Shown here in pieces: positions 8,904 through 16,793 of a DNA stretch of 64,000 nt. A model generated the notes under the pieces. It made no database searches and was not told where the DNA came from. It worked only from the letters and a program-made list of their open reading frames with translations. The position numbers and the translations under genes are program-made. Each line of letters begins with the position of its first letter. The first letter of the stretch is position 1. This DNA is from Acidovorax sp. sif1233 (GTDB lineage Bacteria; Pseudomonadota; Gammaproteobacteria; Burkholderiales; Burkholderiaceae_C), in assembly GCF_019218755.1 (NCBI RefSeq), contig NZ_JAHUWZ010000001.1, forward strand, positions 1,178,001 through 1,242,000, written 5' to 3'.

Positions 8904-8926
8904 GGCCAGCAAGTTAGGCCTCGGCT

Positions 8927-8948
8927 GCGCGGCCCCTGCGGGGTGCGC
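8927..8948 (+). other. Hairpin between tctC and tctB
   Basis: GCGC(8927-8930) and CCCC(8933-8936) can pair with GGGG(8940-8943) and GCGC(8945-8948), with small bulges. There is no T-tract, so it is not a full terminator. A hairpin just after a binding-protein gene often stabilises that part of the message and raises its level relative to the membrane genes. Confidence 0.35.
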
Positions 8949-8979
8949 GGCCTTGCTGCCCGCCCGGTGAAGGAAAAAC

Positions 8980-9498
8980 ATGACACAACAACATTCATCG
9001 CGCTCCAAGCCCTTGCAGACCCTGATAGGGGCGGGCCTGGTGGTGCTTGCGCTGTTTCTGGCCTGGGGTGCCAGCACGGTCAGCTCGGAGGCGGGCTACG
9101 GCGGCGTGGGCCCCAATTTCTTTCCCTGGGTGGTCAGCATCGCCTTGCTGATCTGCGGCGTGCTCTGCGTGGTGCATGCACTGACCGGGGGCTTTCGTGA
9201 GCTGGAAGAGGGCTCGGGCGACGAGCGCGCCCACTGGAAGGGCTTCATCTGGGTGTCGGCCGGGCTGCTGCTCAATGCCTTGCTCATCACGACGCTGGGC
9301 TTCATCCTGAGCTGCGCGCTGTGCTTCGTGCTGTCGGTGCGGGGCTTCAAGAGCTCGGAAGGCGAGCTGGACCTGCGCCTGCGGGCCTGGATCAAGGATT
9401 CCCTCATTGGCGTGGCCGTGGCCGCGCCGGTGTTCTGGATGTTTACGCAATTGCTGGCCATCAACCTGCCCGGCCTCACCAACACGGGGTGGCTGTAA
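8980..9498 (+). CDS. tctB: Tripartite tricarboxylate transporter small membrane subunit TctB
   Basis: A 172-residue protein with four predicted membrane helices (around 11-30, 45-65, 88-125, 138-160) and the motif GVGPNFFPWVVS near residue 38, typical of TctB. It is the small subunit that joins TctA in the inner membrane. It lies between tctC and tctA with short gaps. An AAGGAA ribosome site precedes the ATG. Confidence 0.9.
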   Translation: MTQQHSSRSKPLQTLIGAGLVVLALFLAWGASTVSSEAGYGGVGPNFFPWVVSIALLICGVLCVVHALTGGFRELEEGSGDERAHWKGFIWVSAGLLLNALLITTLGFILSCALCFVLSVRGFKSSEGELDLRLRAWIKDSLIGVAVAAPVFWMFTQLLAINLPGLTNTGWL

Positions 9499-9510
9499 AG
9501 CCTGCACGCC

Positions 9511-11016
9511 ATGGAAACGTTGAACCTCCTGATGCAGGGTTTTGCCACCGCTGCCACTCCCATCAACCTGATGTGGGCCTTCGTGGGCTGCATGATCGGC
9601 ACCGCCGTGGGCGTGCTGCCCGGCATCGGGCCGGCCGTGGCGGTGGCCATGCTGCTGCCCATCACCGTGAAGGTCGAGGCCACGGCCTCCATGATCTTCT
9701 TCGCGGGCATCTATTACGGCGCCATGTATGGCGGCTCCACCACGTCCATCCTGCTGAACACGCCCGGTGAGGCGGGCTCCATGGTCACCGCCATGGAGGG
9801 CAACAAGATGGCCAAGAACGGCCGTGCGGGCGCGGCGCTGGCGACCGCCGCCATCGGCTCGTTCGTGGCGGGCACCATCGCCACCGTGCTGGTCACGTTC
9901 TTTGCCCCCCTGGTGGCTGAATACGCCGTGCGCCTGGGCCCGCCCGAGTACTTCATGCTGATGGTGCTGGCCTTCACCACCGTGAGCGCGGTGCTGGGCA
10001 AGAGCACGCTGCGCGGCATGGTGGCGCTGTTCGTCGGCCTGGCCATGGGCCTCATCGGCATCGACCAGATCTCGGGCCAGGCGCGCTACACCGGTGGCGT
10101 GCCCGAGCTGATGGACGGGATCGAGGTCGTGCTGATCGCCGTGGGCCTGTTTGCCGTGGGCGAGGCCTTGTACAACGTGATGTACGAAGGCAGGACCGAC
10201 GAAACCCAGAACCGCCTGACCAGCACGCACATGACCAAGGAGGAGTGGAGGCGTTCGTGGCCCGCATGGATCCGCGCCACCTTCATCGGCTTTCCGTTCG
10301 GCACCGTGCCCGCGGGCGGCAGCGAGATCCCGACCTTCCTGAGCTACGCCGCTGAAAAGAAGCTGAGCAAGCACAAGGAAGAGTTCGGCACCACCGGCGC
10401 CATCGAAGGCGTGGCGGGCCCCGAGGCCGCCAACAACGCGGCCATCACGGCCACGCTGATCCCGTTGCTCACGCTGGGCATTCCCACGTCCAACACCACG
10501 GCCATCCTGCTGGGTGCGTTCCAGAACTACGGCATCCAGCCCGGCCCGCAGCTGTTCGACACCAATGGCGCGCTGGTGTGGGCACTGATCGCCTCCATGT
10601 ACATCGGCAACGTGATGCTGCTCATCCTGAACCTGCCGCTGGTGGGCCTGTGGGTGAAGCTGCTCAAGATTCCCAAGTCGTACCTGTACGCGGGCATCCT
10701 GGTGTTCTCCACGCTGGGCGTGTACGGCATGCGCCAGAGCGCGTTCGATCTGGTGCTGCTGTATGCGATCGGCCTCTTGGGCGTGGTGATGCGCCGCTTC
10801 GACTTCCCGGCCGCTCCAGTGGTGGTGGGCATGATCCTGGGGCCTCTGGCAGAGGCGCAGATGCGCAACGCCGTGTCGATTGGCGAAGGCAAGTGGACGA
10901 TCTTCCTGGAGCGCCCCGGTTCGCTGACGCTGATCGTCATCGTGCTGTCCGTGCTCATCGTGCCGCGCCTGCTGCGGCGCTGGGCGGCACGCAAGCTGGC
11001 GGCGCTGGAGCGCTGA
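9511..11016 (+). CDS. tctA: Tripartite tricarboxylate transporter large membrane subunit TctA
   Basis: A 501-residue integral membrane protein with about 11-12 helices. It carries the two TctA signature motifs, [19 protein letters not shown] near residue 35 with [15 protein letters not shown] near 73, and the second repeat [19 protein letters not shown] near 263. It is the substrate and ion translocating unit for tricarboxylates. It starts 12 bases after tctB, and the operon ends in a strong terminator. Confidence 0.93.
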   Translation: METLNLLMQGFATAATPINLMWAFVGCMIGTAVGVLPGIGPAVAVAMLLPITVKVEATASMIFFAGIYYGAMYGGSTTSILLNTPGEAGSMVTAMEGNKMAKNGRAGAALATAAIGSFVAGTIATVLVTFFAPLVAEYAVRLGPPEYFMLMVLAFTTVSAVLGKSTLRGMVALFVGLAMGLIGIDQISGQARYTGGVPELMDGIEVVLIAVGLFAVGEALYNVMYEGRTDETQNRLTSTHMTKEEWRRSWPAWIRATFIGFPFGTVPAGGSEIPTFLSYAAEKKLSKHKEEFGTTGAIEGVAGPEAANNAAITATLIPLLTLGIPTSNTTAILLGAFQNYGIQPGPQLFDTNGALVWALIASMYIGNVMLLILNLPLVGLWVKLLKIPKSYLYAGILVFSTLGVYGMRQSAFDLVLLYAIGLLGVVMRRFDFPAAPVVVGMILGPLAEAQMRNAVSIGEGKWTIFLERPGSLTLIVIVLSVLIVPRLLRRWAARKLAALER

Positions 11017-11040
11017 TACACACAAAGGCTCGCAAAAAAG

Positions 11041-11068
11041 AAAACCGCGCCACATGGCGCGGTTTTTT
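11041..11068 (+). terminator. Rho-independent terminator of tctCBA
   Basis: A perfect 11-bp stem of AAAACCGCGCC (11041-11051) and GGCGCGGTTTT (11056-11066) with loop ACAT and T continuing to 11068. The A-rich left arm makes it bidirectional in principle. It lies 24 bases after the tctA stop. Confidence 0.9.
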
Positions 11069-11189
11069 CATGCGGGCACCGGCTGGTGCAGACGGCGGAT
11101 TTCGCAAGCCAGACCACAAGGGTTTCATGCCCCCGTTGCCTTCCCCACCAAGGTGACTTGCGTGCTCACAAGCCGTGAATCGTACCATA

Positions 11190-11213
11190 AAATGCGAATA
11201 GTTCTTATTTGCA
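11190..11213 (+). promoter_or_regulatory. Fur-box-like operator upstream of the DUF2325 gene
   Basis: TGCGAATA (11193-11200) and TATTTGCA (11206-11213) form an imperfect dyad, and the block GTTCTTATTTGCA matches the right part of classical Fur boxes. It ends ten bases before the ATG and overlaps the ribosome site region, so binding would block expression when iron is plentiful. No Fur binding data; sequence only. Confidence 0.55.
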
Positions 11214-11223
11214 AGGATGGTGC

Positions 11224-11901
11224 ATGCAATCACTTCCGCAGGAGTTTCTGGCGCTCTGCCGCCAACTGGGCGATGCACAGAAGCGCTGCAGCACCGCCAT
11301 GGCCGCCCAGGCCGCGCAGATCGAGGCACTGCAGCGCCAGGTGGTGCGGCTGCGCGCCCAGGTCATCGTGCGGGACACACGCCTGGCGATGGCGCGGGAT
11401 GAACTGGAGCAGATGAAGGCCGCGCACCCCGGCCTGCCCCGCCGCAAGGCCATGGCGCTCCACATCGGTGTGCTCGCCGAGCGCATCGCGAGCTTGTCGC
11501 GCGAATGCCTGCGCTGGCGGCTGGCGGCACAGGCCGATGCGGCTCCCGCCAGCGCCGTGGAGCCCGCCAGCGGCGCTGCGGCGGCCCGCGTGCATGCCCC
11601 GGCCGGCGCCCTGCGCGGGGCGCCCGCGGGCTCGGCGCTCGACGCCAACCTGGCCGCGGCCGACCTGGTGATCTGCCAGACCGGCTGCATCAGCCATGAC
11701 GAGTACTGGCGGGTGCAGGACCACTGCCGCCGCACGGGCAAGCCTTGCATCCTGGTGGACCAGCCCCTGGCCGTGCGAGAGGCAGAGGCGCTGGCCGCCA
11801 TCCAGCCCATGGTGGTCCTGCGCATGGTGCGCGCGCAGCGCCCTGCGGACGGCACCACCACCGGGCAGGAGGCGTTGATCTTGAATGAAAATGGCCGCTA
11901 G
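11224..11901 (+). CDS. DUF2325 domain protein
   Basis: A 225-residue cytoplasmic protein. The N-terminal half (residues 8-110) is helical and coiled-coil-like with heptads around AQIEALQRQVVRLRAQVIV. The C-terminal part (about 145-205) is the DUF2325 domain with ADLVICQTGCISHDEYWRV and GKPCILVDQP. The function is unknown, and the two cysteines in this domain could bind metal. ATG 11224 follows AAGGA. The upstream site looks like a Fur box, suggesting an iron-linked role. The last residues (ILNENGR) are encoded by an intergenic repeat that has overrun the gene end. Confidence 0.8.
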   Translation: MQSLPQEFLALCRQLGDAQKRCSTAMAAQAAQIEALQRQVVRLRAQVIVRDTRLAMARDELEQMKAAHPGLPRRKAMALHIGVLAERIASLSRECLRWRLAAQADAAPASAVEPASGAAAARVHAPAGALRGAPAGSALDANLAAADLVICQTGCISHDEYWRVQDHCRRTGKPCILVDQPLAVREAEALAAIQPMVVLRMVRAQRPADGTTTGQEALILNENGR

Positions 11902-11940
11902 CGCTGAAGGAATAAGCGCAAGATGCTATTGATTTGATAG
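11881..11940 (+). repeat. Comamonadaceae-type intergenic repeat A, copy 1
   Basis: A 60-base element of the form TTGAATGAAAATGGCCGCTA, then a GCGC-containing core and a GCTAT...ATAG end. It is the same family as 18318-18384, 40981-41050 and 51428-51487. The core can fold on itself (AGCGC against GCGC). It supplies the last seven codons and the stop of the DUF2325 gene. Confidence 0.75.
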
Positions 11941-12017
11941 TGGTTGGCGGCGCGGGGTCGAGGTGCGGCGCCGGGCCCGTGGCGCCTGTGGCGGCCGCGC
12001 CGCGCTACCATCCGCGG

Positions 12018-13529
12018 ATGCCCCTGCTCACCGACGACGCCCCCGCACTGCCGCTGGATGCCCAGGGCATTCTCGAACTGGCGGCGCGGTCCATGTTCCA
12101 GCTGTTTTCCAGCGTCAGCCAGGGCATGTTCCTGGTGGACCGCAGCGGGCGCATCGTGTGGGTCAACGAGGGCTATCAGCGCTTTCTGCCCGACCTGGGG
12201 TTCTCCTCGGTCGACCAGTTCGTGGGCCGCACGGTGGAAGAGGTGATCCCCAACACCCAGATGCGCCGCGTGCTGGAGACCGGCCAGCCCGTGCTGATCG
12301 ACCTGCTCACCAACAAGGCCGGCACCTTCGTGGTCAGCCGCATCCCGCTGCGCGACGATGCCGACCGCGTGATCGGCGCCATCGGCATCGTGCTGTTCGA
12401 CCACCCCGAGACCACGCTGCAGCCGCTGATCAGCAAGTTCGCGCTGCTGCAGCGGGACCTGGACGACGCGCGGCGCGAGCTGGCCAGCCAGCGCAGCCGC
12501 TCCCTGGCCGTGGCGGGCGACGGCGAGCGGCGCGCCAAGTACACCTTTGCCAGCTTCATTGGCTCCAGCCCTGCGGCGGCCGAGGTCAAGCGCCAGGCGC
12601 GCCGCGCGGCGCAGTCCAGCAGCCCCGTGTTGTTGCTGGGCGAGACGGGCACGGGCAAGGAGTTGCTGGCCCATGCCATCCACGCGGCATCCAGCCGCGC
12701 CAGCGGCCCGTTCGTGAGCGTCAACATTGCCGCCGTGCCCGACACATTGCTGGAGGCCGAGTTCTTTGGCGTGGCCCCCGGGGCCTACACCGGTGCCGAC
12801 CGCAAGGGGCGCGACGGCAAGTTCAAGCTGGCCGACGGCGGCACGCTGTTCCTCGACGAAATCGGCGACATGCCGCAAAGCCTGCAGGCCAAGCTGCTGC
12901 GGGCCCTGCAAGAGGGCGAGATCGAGCCACTGGGCTCCAACAAGCTCGTGCCCTTCAACGTGCGCATCCTGGCCGCCACGTCGCGTGACCTGGCCGCGCT
13001 GGTGCGCGAGGGCAAGTTCCGCGAGGACCTGTTCTACCGCCTGCACGTGCTGCCCGTGCGCGTGCCGCCGCTGCGCGTGCGGCGCACCGACATCCCGGCC
13101 CTGGTGGAGGCGCTGGGTGAAGACCTGGCGCTGCGCAACAGCACGGCCCCGCCCGAGCTGCTGCCCGATGCCATGGCGCTGCTGGCGGGCCAGCCCTGGC
13201 GCGGCAACATCCGCGAACTGCGCAACGTGCTGGAGCAGGCCGTGATGCGCAGCGACTCGCCGTCCATCGACGCCGCCCAGCTCGAGCGTGTCCTGCGCGA
13301 GGCCGGCGTGGAGCCGGCCGCTCCCGCGCCGGTGCTGGACACGGCTTCCATAACCGATGCCCAGGACGAAAGCCGCTACCTGCGTCCGCTGGCCGAGCAG
13401 GTGGCCGAGCTGGAGCGGCGCGCCATCGCGGCCACCCTGAAAGCCCATGGCGGCAACAAGCTCGCCACCGCACGGCAACTGGGCATCTCGCGGGCCACGC
13501 TGTATGGACGTCTGGAAAACCCTGAATAA
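12018..13529 (+). CDS. PAS-type sigma-54-dependent transcriptional activator
   Basis: A 503-residue activator. A PAS sensor domain occupies about 20-130, followed by a coiled-coil linker (about 136-165) and an AAA+ domain with Walker A GETGTGKE (208-215). The sigma-54 contact loop is GAYTGA (255-260), Walker B is [13 protein letters not shown], and an arginine finger region follows. A Fis-type helix-turn-helix lies at about 465-503 (NKLATARQLGISRATLYGRL). It acts as an ATP-driven activator of RNA polymerase-sigma54; the signal sensed by PAS is unknown. Its stop codon lies inside a 30-bp palindrome, with a -24/-12 promoter downstream, so its target is very likely the adjacent PHB/Liv gene set. 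ATG 12018 was chosen because the PAS domain begins shortly after it. Confidence 0.9.
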   Translation: MPLLTDDAPALPLDAQGILELAARSMFQLFSSVSQGMFLVDRSGRIVWVNEGYQRFLPDLGFSSVDQFVGRTVEEVIPNTQMRRVLETGQPVLIDLLTNKAGTFVVSRIPLRDDADRVIGAIGIVLFDHPETTLQPLISKFALLQRDLDDARRELASQRSRSLAVAGDGERRAKYTFASFIGSSPAAAEVKRQARRAAQSSSPVLLLGETGTGKELLAHAIHAASSRASGPFVSVNIAAVPDTLLEAEFFGVAPGAYTGADRKGRDGKFKLADGGTLFLDEIGDMPQSLQAKLLRALQEGEIEPLGSNKLVPFNVRILAATSRDLAALVREGKFREDLFYRLHVLPVRVPPLRVRRTDIPALVEALGEDLALRNSTAPPELLPDAMALLAGQPWRGNIRELRNVLEQAVMRSDSPSIDAAQLERVLREAGVEPAAPAPVLDTASITDAQDESRYLRPLAEQVAELERRAIAATLKAHGGNKLATARQLGISRATLYGRLENPE

Positions 13530-13555
13530 ATATCAGACATATGTCTGATATTTAT
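13526..13555. promoter_or_regulatory. 30-bp perfect palindrome, likely activator site (UAS)
   Basis: Every base from 13526 to 13555 is symmetric about 13540/13541; the core is ATCAGACATATGTCTGAT. It overlaps the stop codon of the sigma-54 activator. A degenerate second site, ATCAGACCATGTC, lies at 13575-13587. The centres lie about 119 and 80 bases upstream of the expected start of the sigma-54 promoter, the usual range for activator sites. There is no T-tract, so it is not a terminator. Confidence 0.7.
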
Positions 13556-13633
13556 ACAATTAGATTGTTCAAAAATCAGACCATGTCCCGCAGGCGTCAG
13601 CAGGATTTTCATACAAATCAACAGCTTGCATGC

Positions 13634-13650
13634 TGGCATGAACTGTGCAA
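13634..13650 (+). promoter_or_regulatory. Sigma-54 (-24/-12) promoter
   Basis: TGGCATG-AAC-TGTGCAA has the GG doublet at 13635-13636 and the GC doublet at 13647-13648. The 10 bases between them are the exact spacing required by sigma-54 (consensus TGGCACG-N4-TTGC). The transcript should start near 13660, 22 bases before ATG 13682. It lies directly after a sigma-54 activator gene and its likely binding sites. Confidence 0.75.
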
Positions 13651-13681
13651 TGTTCAGGCATCACAACAAGGAGACATCGCC

Positions 13682-14875
13682 ATGCATCGTCGCACCCTGG
13701 TCGCCCTGGCCACCGCTGCCGTCACCGCCGCCACGCTTTCCACCCCCGCTTTCGGCCAGGCCGGGGAAATCCGCATCGCCCACATCTACAGCAAGACCGG
13801 CCCGCTGGAGGCCTATGGCAAGCAGACCCAGACCGGCCTGCTGATGGGCCTGAACTACGCCACCGGCGGCAGCATGACCGTCAATGGCAAGAAGCTCGTC
13901 GTGATTGAAAAGGACGACCAGGGCAAGCCTGACCTGGGCAAGAGCCTGCTGGCCTCGGCCTATTCGGACGACAAGGCCGACATCGCCGTCGGCCCCACGT
14001 CCTCGGGCGTGGCCCTGGCGCTGCTGCCCGTGGCCGAGGAATACAAGAAGATCCTGCTGGTGGAGCCTGCCGTGGCCGACGCCATCACCGGCGACAAGTG
14101 GAACAAGTACATCTTCCGCACCGGCCGCAACAGCAGCCAGGATGCCATCTCCAACGCCGTGGCCGTCGACAAGGCCGGCGTGACCGTGGCCACGCTGGCG
14201 CAGGACTATGCCTTCGGCCGCGACGGCGTGAAGGCCTTCAAGGACGCGCTCAAGAACGCCAAGCTCGTGCACGAGGAGTACCTGCCCACGACCACCACCG
14301 ACTTCACTGCCGGTGCCCAGCGCCTGATCGACAAGCTCAAGGACGTGCCCGGCCGCAAGGTCATCTTCATCATCTGGGCCGGCGCGGGCAACCCCTTCAA
14401 GATCGCCGACATGGACTTGAAGCGCTACAACATCGAGATCGCCACGGGCGGCAACATCCTGCCCGCCATGGCCGCGTACAAGAACTTCCCTGGCATGGAA
14501 GGCGCCACGTACTACTACTTCGGCATCCCCAAGAACCCTGTGAACGAAGCCATGGTGGCCGCGCACTACAAGGAGTTCAAGACCCCGCCGGACTTCTTCA
14601 CCGCCGGCGGCTTCAGCTCCGCCATGGCGCTGGTCACGGCCCTCAAGGCCACGAACGGCGACACCAACACCAACAAGCTCATCAAGACCATGGAGGGCAT
14701 GAGCTTCGAGACCCCCAAGGGCAAGATGACCTTCCGCAAGGAAGACCACCAGGCCATGCAGAGCATGTACCACTTCAAGATCAAGGTGGACCCGGCCTTC
14801 GCCTGGGGCGTGCCCGAGCTGGTGCGCGAGATCAAGCCTGAAGAAATGAACGTGCCGATCCGCAACAAGCGATAG
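13682..14875 (+). CDS. Liv-type ABC transporter substrate-binding protein (PHB island)
   Basis: A 397-residue type-I periplasmic binding protein. The Sec signal is at 1-26 (cleavage near AFGQA). The mature start IRIAHIYSKTGPLEAYGKQ is the classical LivJ-like first strand and loop, and GPTSSGVALALLPVAEEYK follows. The substrate is unknown. Its position directly under the sigma-54 promoter and in front of a secreted PHB depolymerase suggests 3-hydroxybutyrate or a related hydroxy acid (inference). The ribosome site AAGGAGA precedes ATG 13682. A terminator follows the gene, so this protein is probably made in excess of the membrane parts. Confidence 0.85.
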   Translation: MHRRTLVALATAAVTAATLSTPAFGQAGEIRIAHIYSKTGPLEAYGKQTQTGLLMGLNYATGGSMTVNGKKLVVIEKDDQGKPDLGKSLLASAYSDDKADIAVGPTSSGVALALLPVAEEYKKILLVEPAVADAITGDKWNKYIFRTGRNSSQDAISNAVAVDKAGVTVATLAQDYAFGRDGVKAFKDALKNAKLVHEEYLPTTTTDFTAGAQRLIDKLKDVPGRKVIFIIWAGAGNPFKIADMDLKRYNIEIATGGNILPAMAAYKNFPGMEGATYYYFGIPKNPVNEAMVAAHYKEFKTPPDFFTAGGFSSAMALVTALKATNGDTNTNKLIKTMEGMSFETPKGKMTFRKEDHQAMQSMYHFKIKVDPAFAWGVPELVREIKPEEMNVPIRNKR

Positions 14876-14948
14876 GCCGGTTTTTTCGATGCGTTAGCGA
14901 GGCCCGACGGACAGGACAACCATCCTGCTCCTTCGGGGTTCATCCCGC

Positions 14949-14970
14949 AGGGGCGGCCGCCCCTCTTTTT
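14949..14970 (+). terminator. Terminator/attenuator after the binding-protein gene
   Basis: AGGGGC (14949-14954) and GCCCCT (14959-14964) pair around GGCC, followed by C and five T. It stands 74 bases after the binding-protein stop and 81 bases before the depolymerase gene. It probably lets only part of the sigma-54 transcript continue downstream. Confidence 0.65.
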
Positions 14971-14990
14971 CCAGTGAATTGATGCATGAA

Positions 14991-15009
14991 CCCCCGGATC
15001 ACACGGGGG
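14991..15009 (+). other. GC-rich hairpin in the depolymerase leader
   Basis: CCCCCG (14991-14996) pairs with CGGGGG (15004-15009) around a 7-base loop. A T-run (15018-15023) comes nine bases later, so it is an imperfect terminator. It may add to attenuation or protect the downstream message. No separate sigma-54 or clear sigma-70 promoter was found in this gap. Confidence 0.35.
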
Positions 15010-15050
15010 CAGGGTCGGTTTTTCTCAAAATTATTTGGAGACAAGACAAC

Positions 15051-16523
15051 ATGGCTTTCAATTTCATCCGGGCGGCTGCAGCAGGGGCTGTAATTTCAAT
15101 GTGCGCAGCGGGCGGCGCGATGGCCGCCGTCAACCTGCCCGCGCTCAAGATCGACAAGACGCAGACCACCGTGTCGGGCCTGTCGGCTGGCGGCTTCATG
15201 GCCGTGCAACTGCACGTGGCGTATTCGGCCACGTTTGCCAAGGGCGTGGGCGTGGTCGCGGGCGGGCCGTTCAATTGCGCCGAGGGCTCGGTCGTCAATG
15301 CCACGGGGCGCTGCATGGCCAGCCCGGCGGGCATTCCCACCAGCACGCTGGTCAGCACCACCAACACCTGGGCCGGCCAAGGCGCCATCGACCCCGTGGC
15401 CAACCTGCAGAACTCGAAGGTCTACCTGTTCTCGGGCACGCTCGACAGTGCGGTCAAGACCGGCGTGATGGATGCCCTGCGCACCTACTACAACAGCTTC
15501 GTGCCGGCCGCCAACGTGGTCTACAAGAAGGACATCGCGGCCGAGCACGCCATGGTCACCGACGACTACGGCAACGGCTGCACCACCAAGGCCGCGCCCT
15601 ACATCAGCAACTGCAACTTCGACCTGGCCGGTGCCATGCTGCAGCACCTGTACGGCCCGCTCAATGCGCGCAACAACGCGGCGCTGCCCACCGGCAACTT
15701 CATCGAGTTCAACCAGAGCGAATTCATCTCCAACCACGGCATGGCCGCCACGGGCTGGGCCTATGTGCCGCAGGCCTGCCAGGCGGGCGGCAGCGCCACC
15801 TGCAAGCTGCACGTGGTGCTGCATGGCTGCAAGCAGAACATCAGCGATGTGCAGCAGCAGTACGTGCGCAACACCGGCTACAACCGCTGGGCCGACACCA
15901 ACAACATGGTGATGCTGTACCCGCAGACCAGCACGGCCGCCACCAACAGCTGCTTTGACTGGTGGGGCTACGACAACGCCAACTACGCCAAGAAGTCTGG
16001 TCCGCAGATGGCGGCCATCAAGGCCATGGTGGACCGGGTCTCCAGCGGCGGCACCACCAACCCGCCGGTGGACCTGCCTGCCCCCACGGGCGTGAGCACC
16101 TCGGGCGCCACCGCCAGCAGCATGGCGATTGTCTGGAATGCCGTCTCGGGCGCTGCCAGCTACAACATGTACCGCAACGCCAACAAGGTCAACGCGCTGC
16201 CCGTGACCGCCACGAACTACAGCGACACCGGCCTGGCCGCTTCCACCACCTACAACTGGACCGTGCGTGCCGCCGATGCCAACGGAGCCGAAGGCGCCGT
16301 GTCCGCAGCGGCATCCGGCACCACGCTGGCGGCGCCGGGTGGCGGCACGGGCACCTGCACCACGGCCAGCAACTATGCGCACACCCTCGCGGGCCGGGCG
16401 TACGCCTATGCGGGCTTCGCGTATGCCCTGGGCTCCAACCAGGGCATGGGCTGGTGGAACGTGTTCGTGACCACCACGCTCAAGCAGACCAGCCCCGGGT
16501 ACTACGTGATCGGTACCTGCTGA
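15051..16523 (+). CDS. Extracellular PHB depolymerase (esterase PHB family) with FN3 domain
   Basis: A 490-residue secreted enzyme that cleaves poly(3-hydroxybutyrate) to oligomers outside the cell. The signal peptide is residues 1-26 (GGAMA-A). The catalytic domain (27-340) has the lipase box GLSAG at 43-47 with Ser45 as nucleophile; a box this close to the N-terminus marks the type II catalytic domain. The His region LHGCKQNISDV is present. A fibronectin type III linker lies at about 343-427. A short C-terminal domain (about 433-490, aromatic-rich, ending in Cys) is in the position of a substrate-binding domain. ATG 15051 follows a GGAGACAAG ribosome site. It sits between a binding protein and the Liv importer genes. 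Confidence 0.9.
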   Translation: MAFNFIRAAAAGAVISMCAAGGAMAAVNLPALKIDKTQTTVSGLSAGGFMAVQLHVAYSATFAKGVGVVAGGPFNCAEGSVVNATGRCMASPAGIPTSTLVSTTNTWAGQGAIDPVANLQNSKVYLFSGTLDSAVKTGVMDALRTYYNSFVPAANVVYKKDIAAEHAMVTDDYGNGCTTKAAPYISNCNFDLAGAMLQHLYGPLNARNNAALPTGNFIEFNQSEFISNHGMAATGWAYVPQACQAGGSATCKLHVVLHGCKQNISDVQQQYVRNTGYNRWADTNNMVMLYPQTSTAATNSCFDWWGYDNANYAKKSGPQMAAIKAMVDRVSSGGTTNPPVDLPAPTGVSTSGATASSMAIVWNAVSGAASYNMYRNANKVNALPVTATNYSDTGLAASTTYNWTVRAADANGAEGAVSAAASGTTLAAPGGGTGTCTTASNYAHTLAGRAYAYAGFAYALGSNQGMGWWNVFVTTTLKQTSPGYYVIGTC

Positions 16524-16530
16524 AGCATGT

Positions 16531-16685
16531 ACAACCCCGTGAGCCGCTTCGCGTCTTCCCCCTTCTCTCGGATGGCTGCGCCATTCGGGAAGGGGAGGCG
16601 CCAGCGCACGCAGGAGAAACGCCGCTGTGCAGCTTGGGCGGCCCTTGCGCGGCGATTGCTGGTTTCGCCCGCGCCAGTTGCGGAG
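16531..16685. repeat. Dispersed intergenic repeat B, copy 1
   Basis: About 155 bases that align along their whole length with 31822-31980, starting ACAACCCC and ending CGCGCCAGTTGC. The shared blocks include CTTCCCCCTTCTCTCG and CAGCTTGGGCGGCCCTTGCG. The first third can fold into a long hairpin (TTCCCCCTTC against GGGAAGGGG). The family is common between genes of Comamonadaceae; its function is unknown. It lies between the depolymerase gene and livG. Confidence 0.75.
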
Positions 16686-16793
16686 ACTGTTTGGCGATGA
16701 AAACGCAGTGCAGGTCTTGGCATCCCGCCCCAGGGCTGGGTTGCCGGCCTCTTTGAATGAAATGACGACGACCGTGAAAGTGAAACACCACCC

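Noticed and set aside
8995-11055. 686-codon open frame on the minus strand opposite tctB/tctA
   Set aside because: Histidine/glutamine/arginine-rich composition typical of the antisense of high-GC genes. The plus strand carries clear TctB and TctA.
13526-13555. Palindrome after the sigma-54 activator gene as a terminator
   Set aside because: Perfect symmetry without a loop and without a T-run; position relative to the -24/-12 promoter fits an activator site better.
16692-16708. Sigma-54-like TTGGCGATGAAAACGCAG upstream of livG
   Set aside because: Doublet spacing is right, but the -24 and -12 elements match poorly (GGCG, ACGCA) and no activator site was seen nearby.
16480-16791. Small minus-strand frames in the gaps at 16480-16791 and 31785-32073 that look like related proteins
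   Set aside because: Their likeness (AQGPPKL...ACAG) comes from the two copies of repeat B, not from a protein family.
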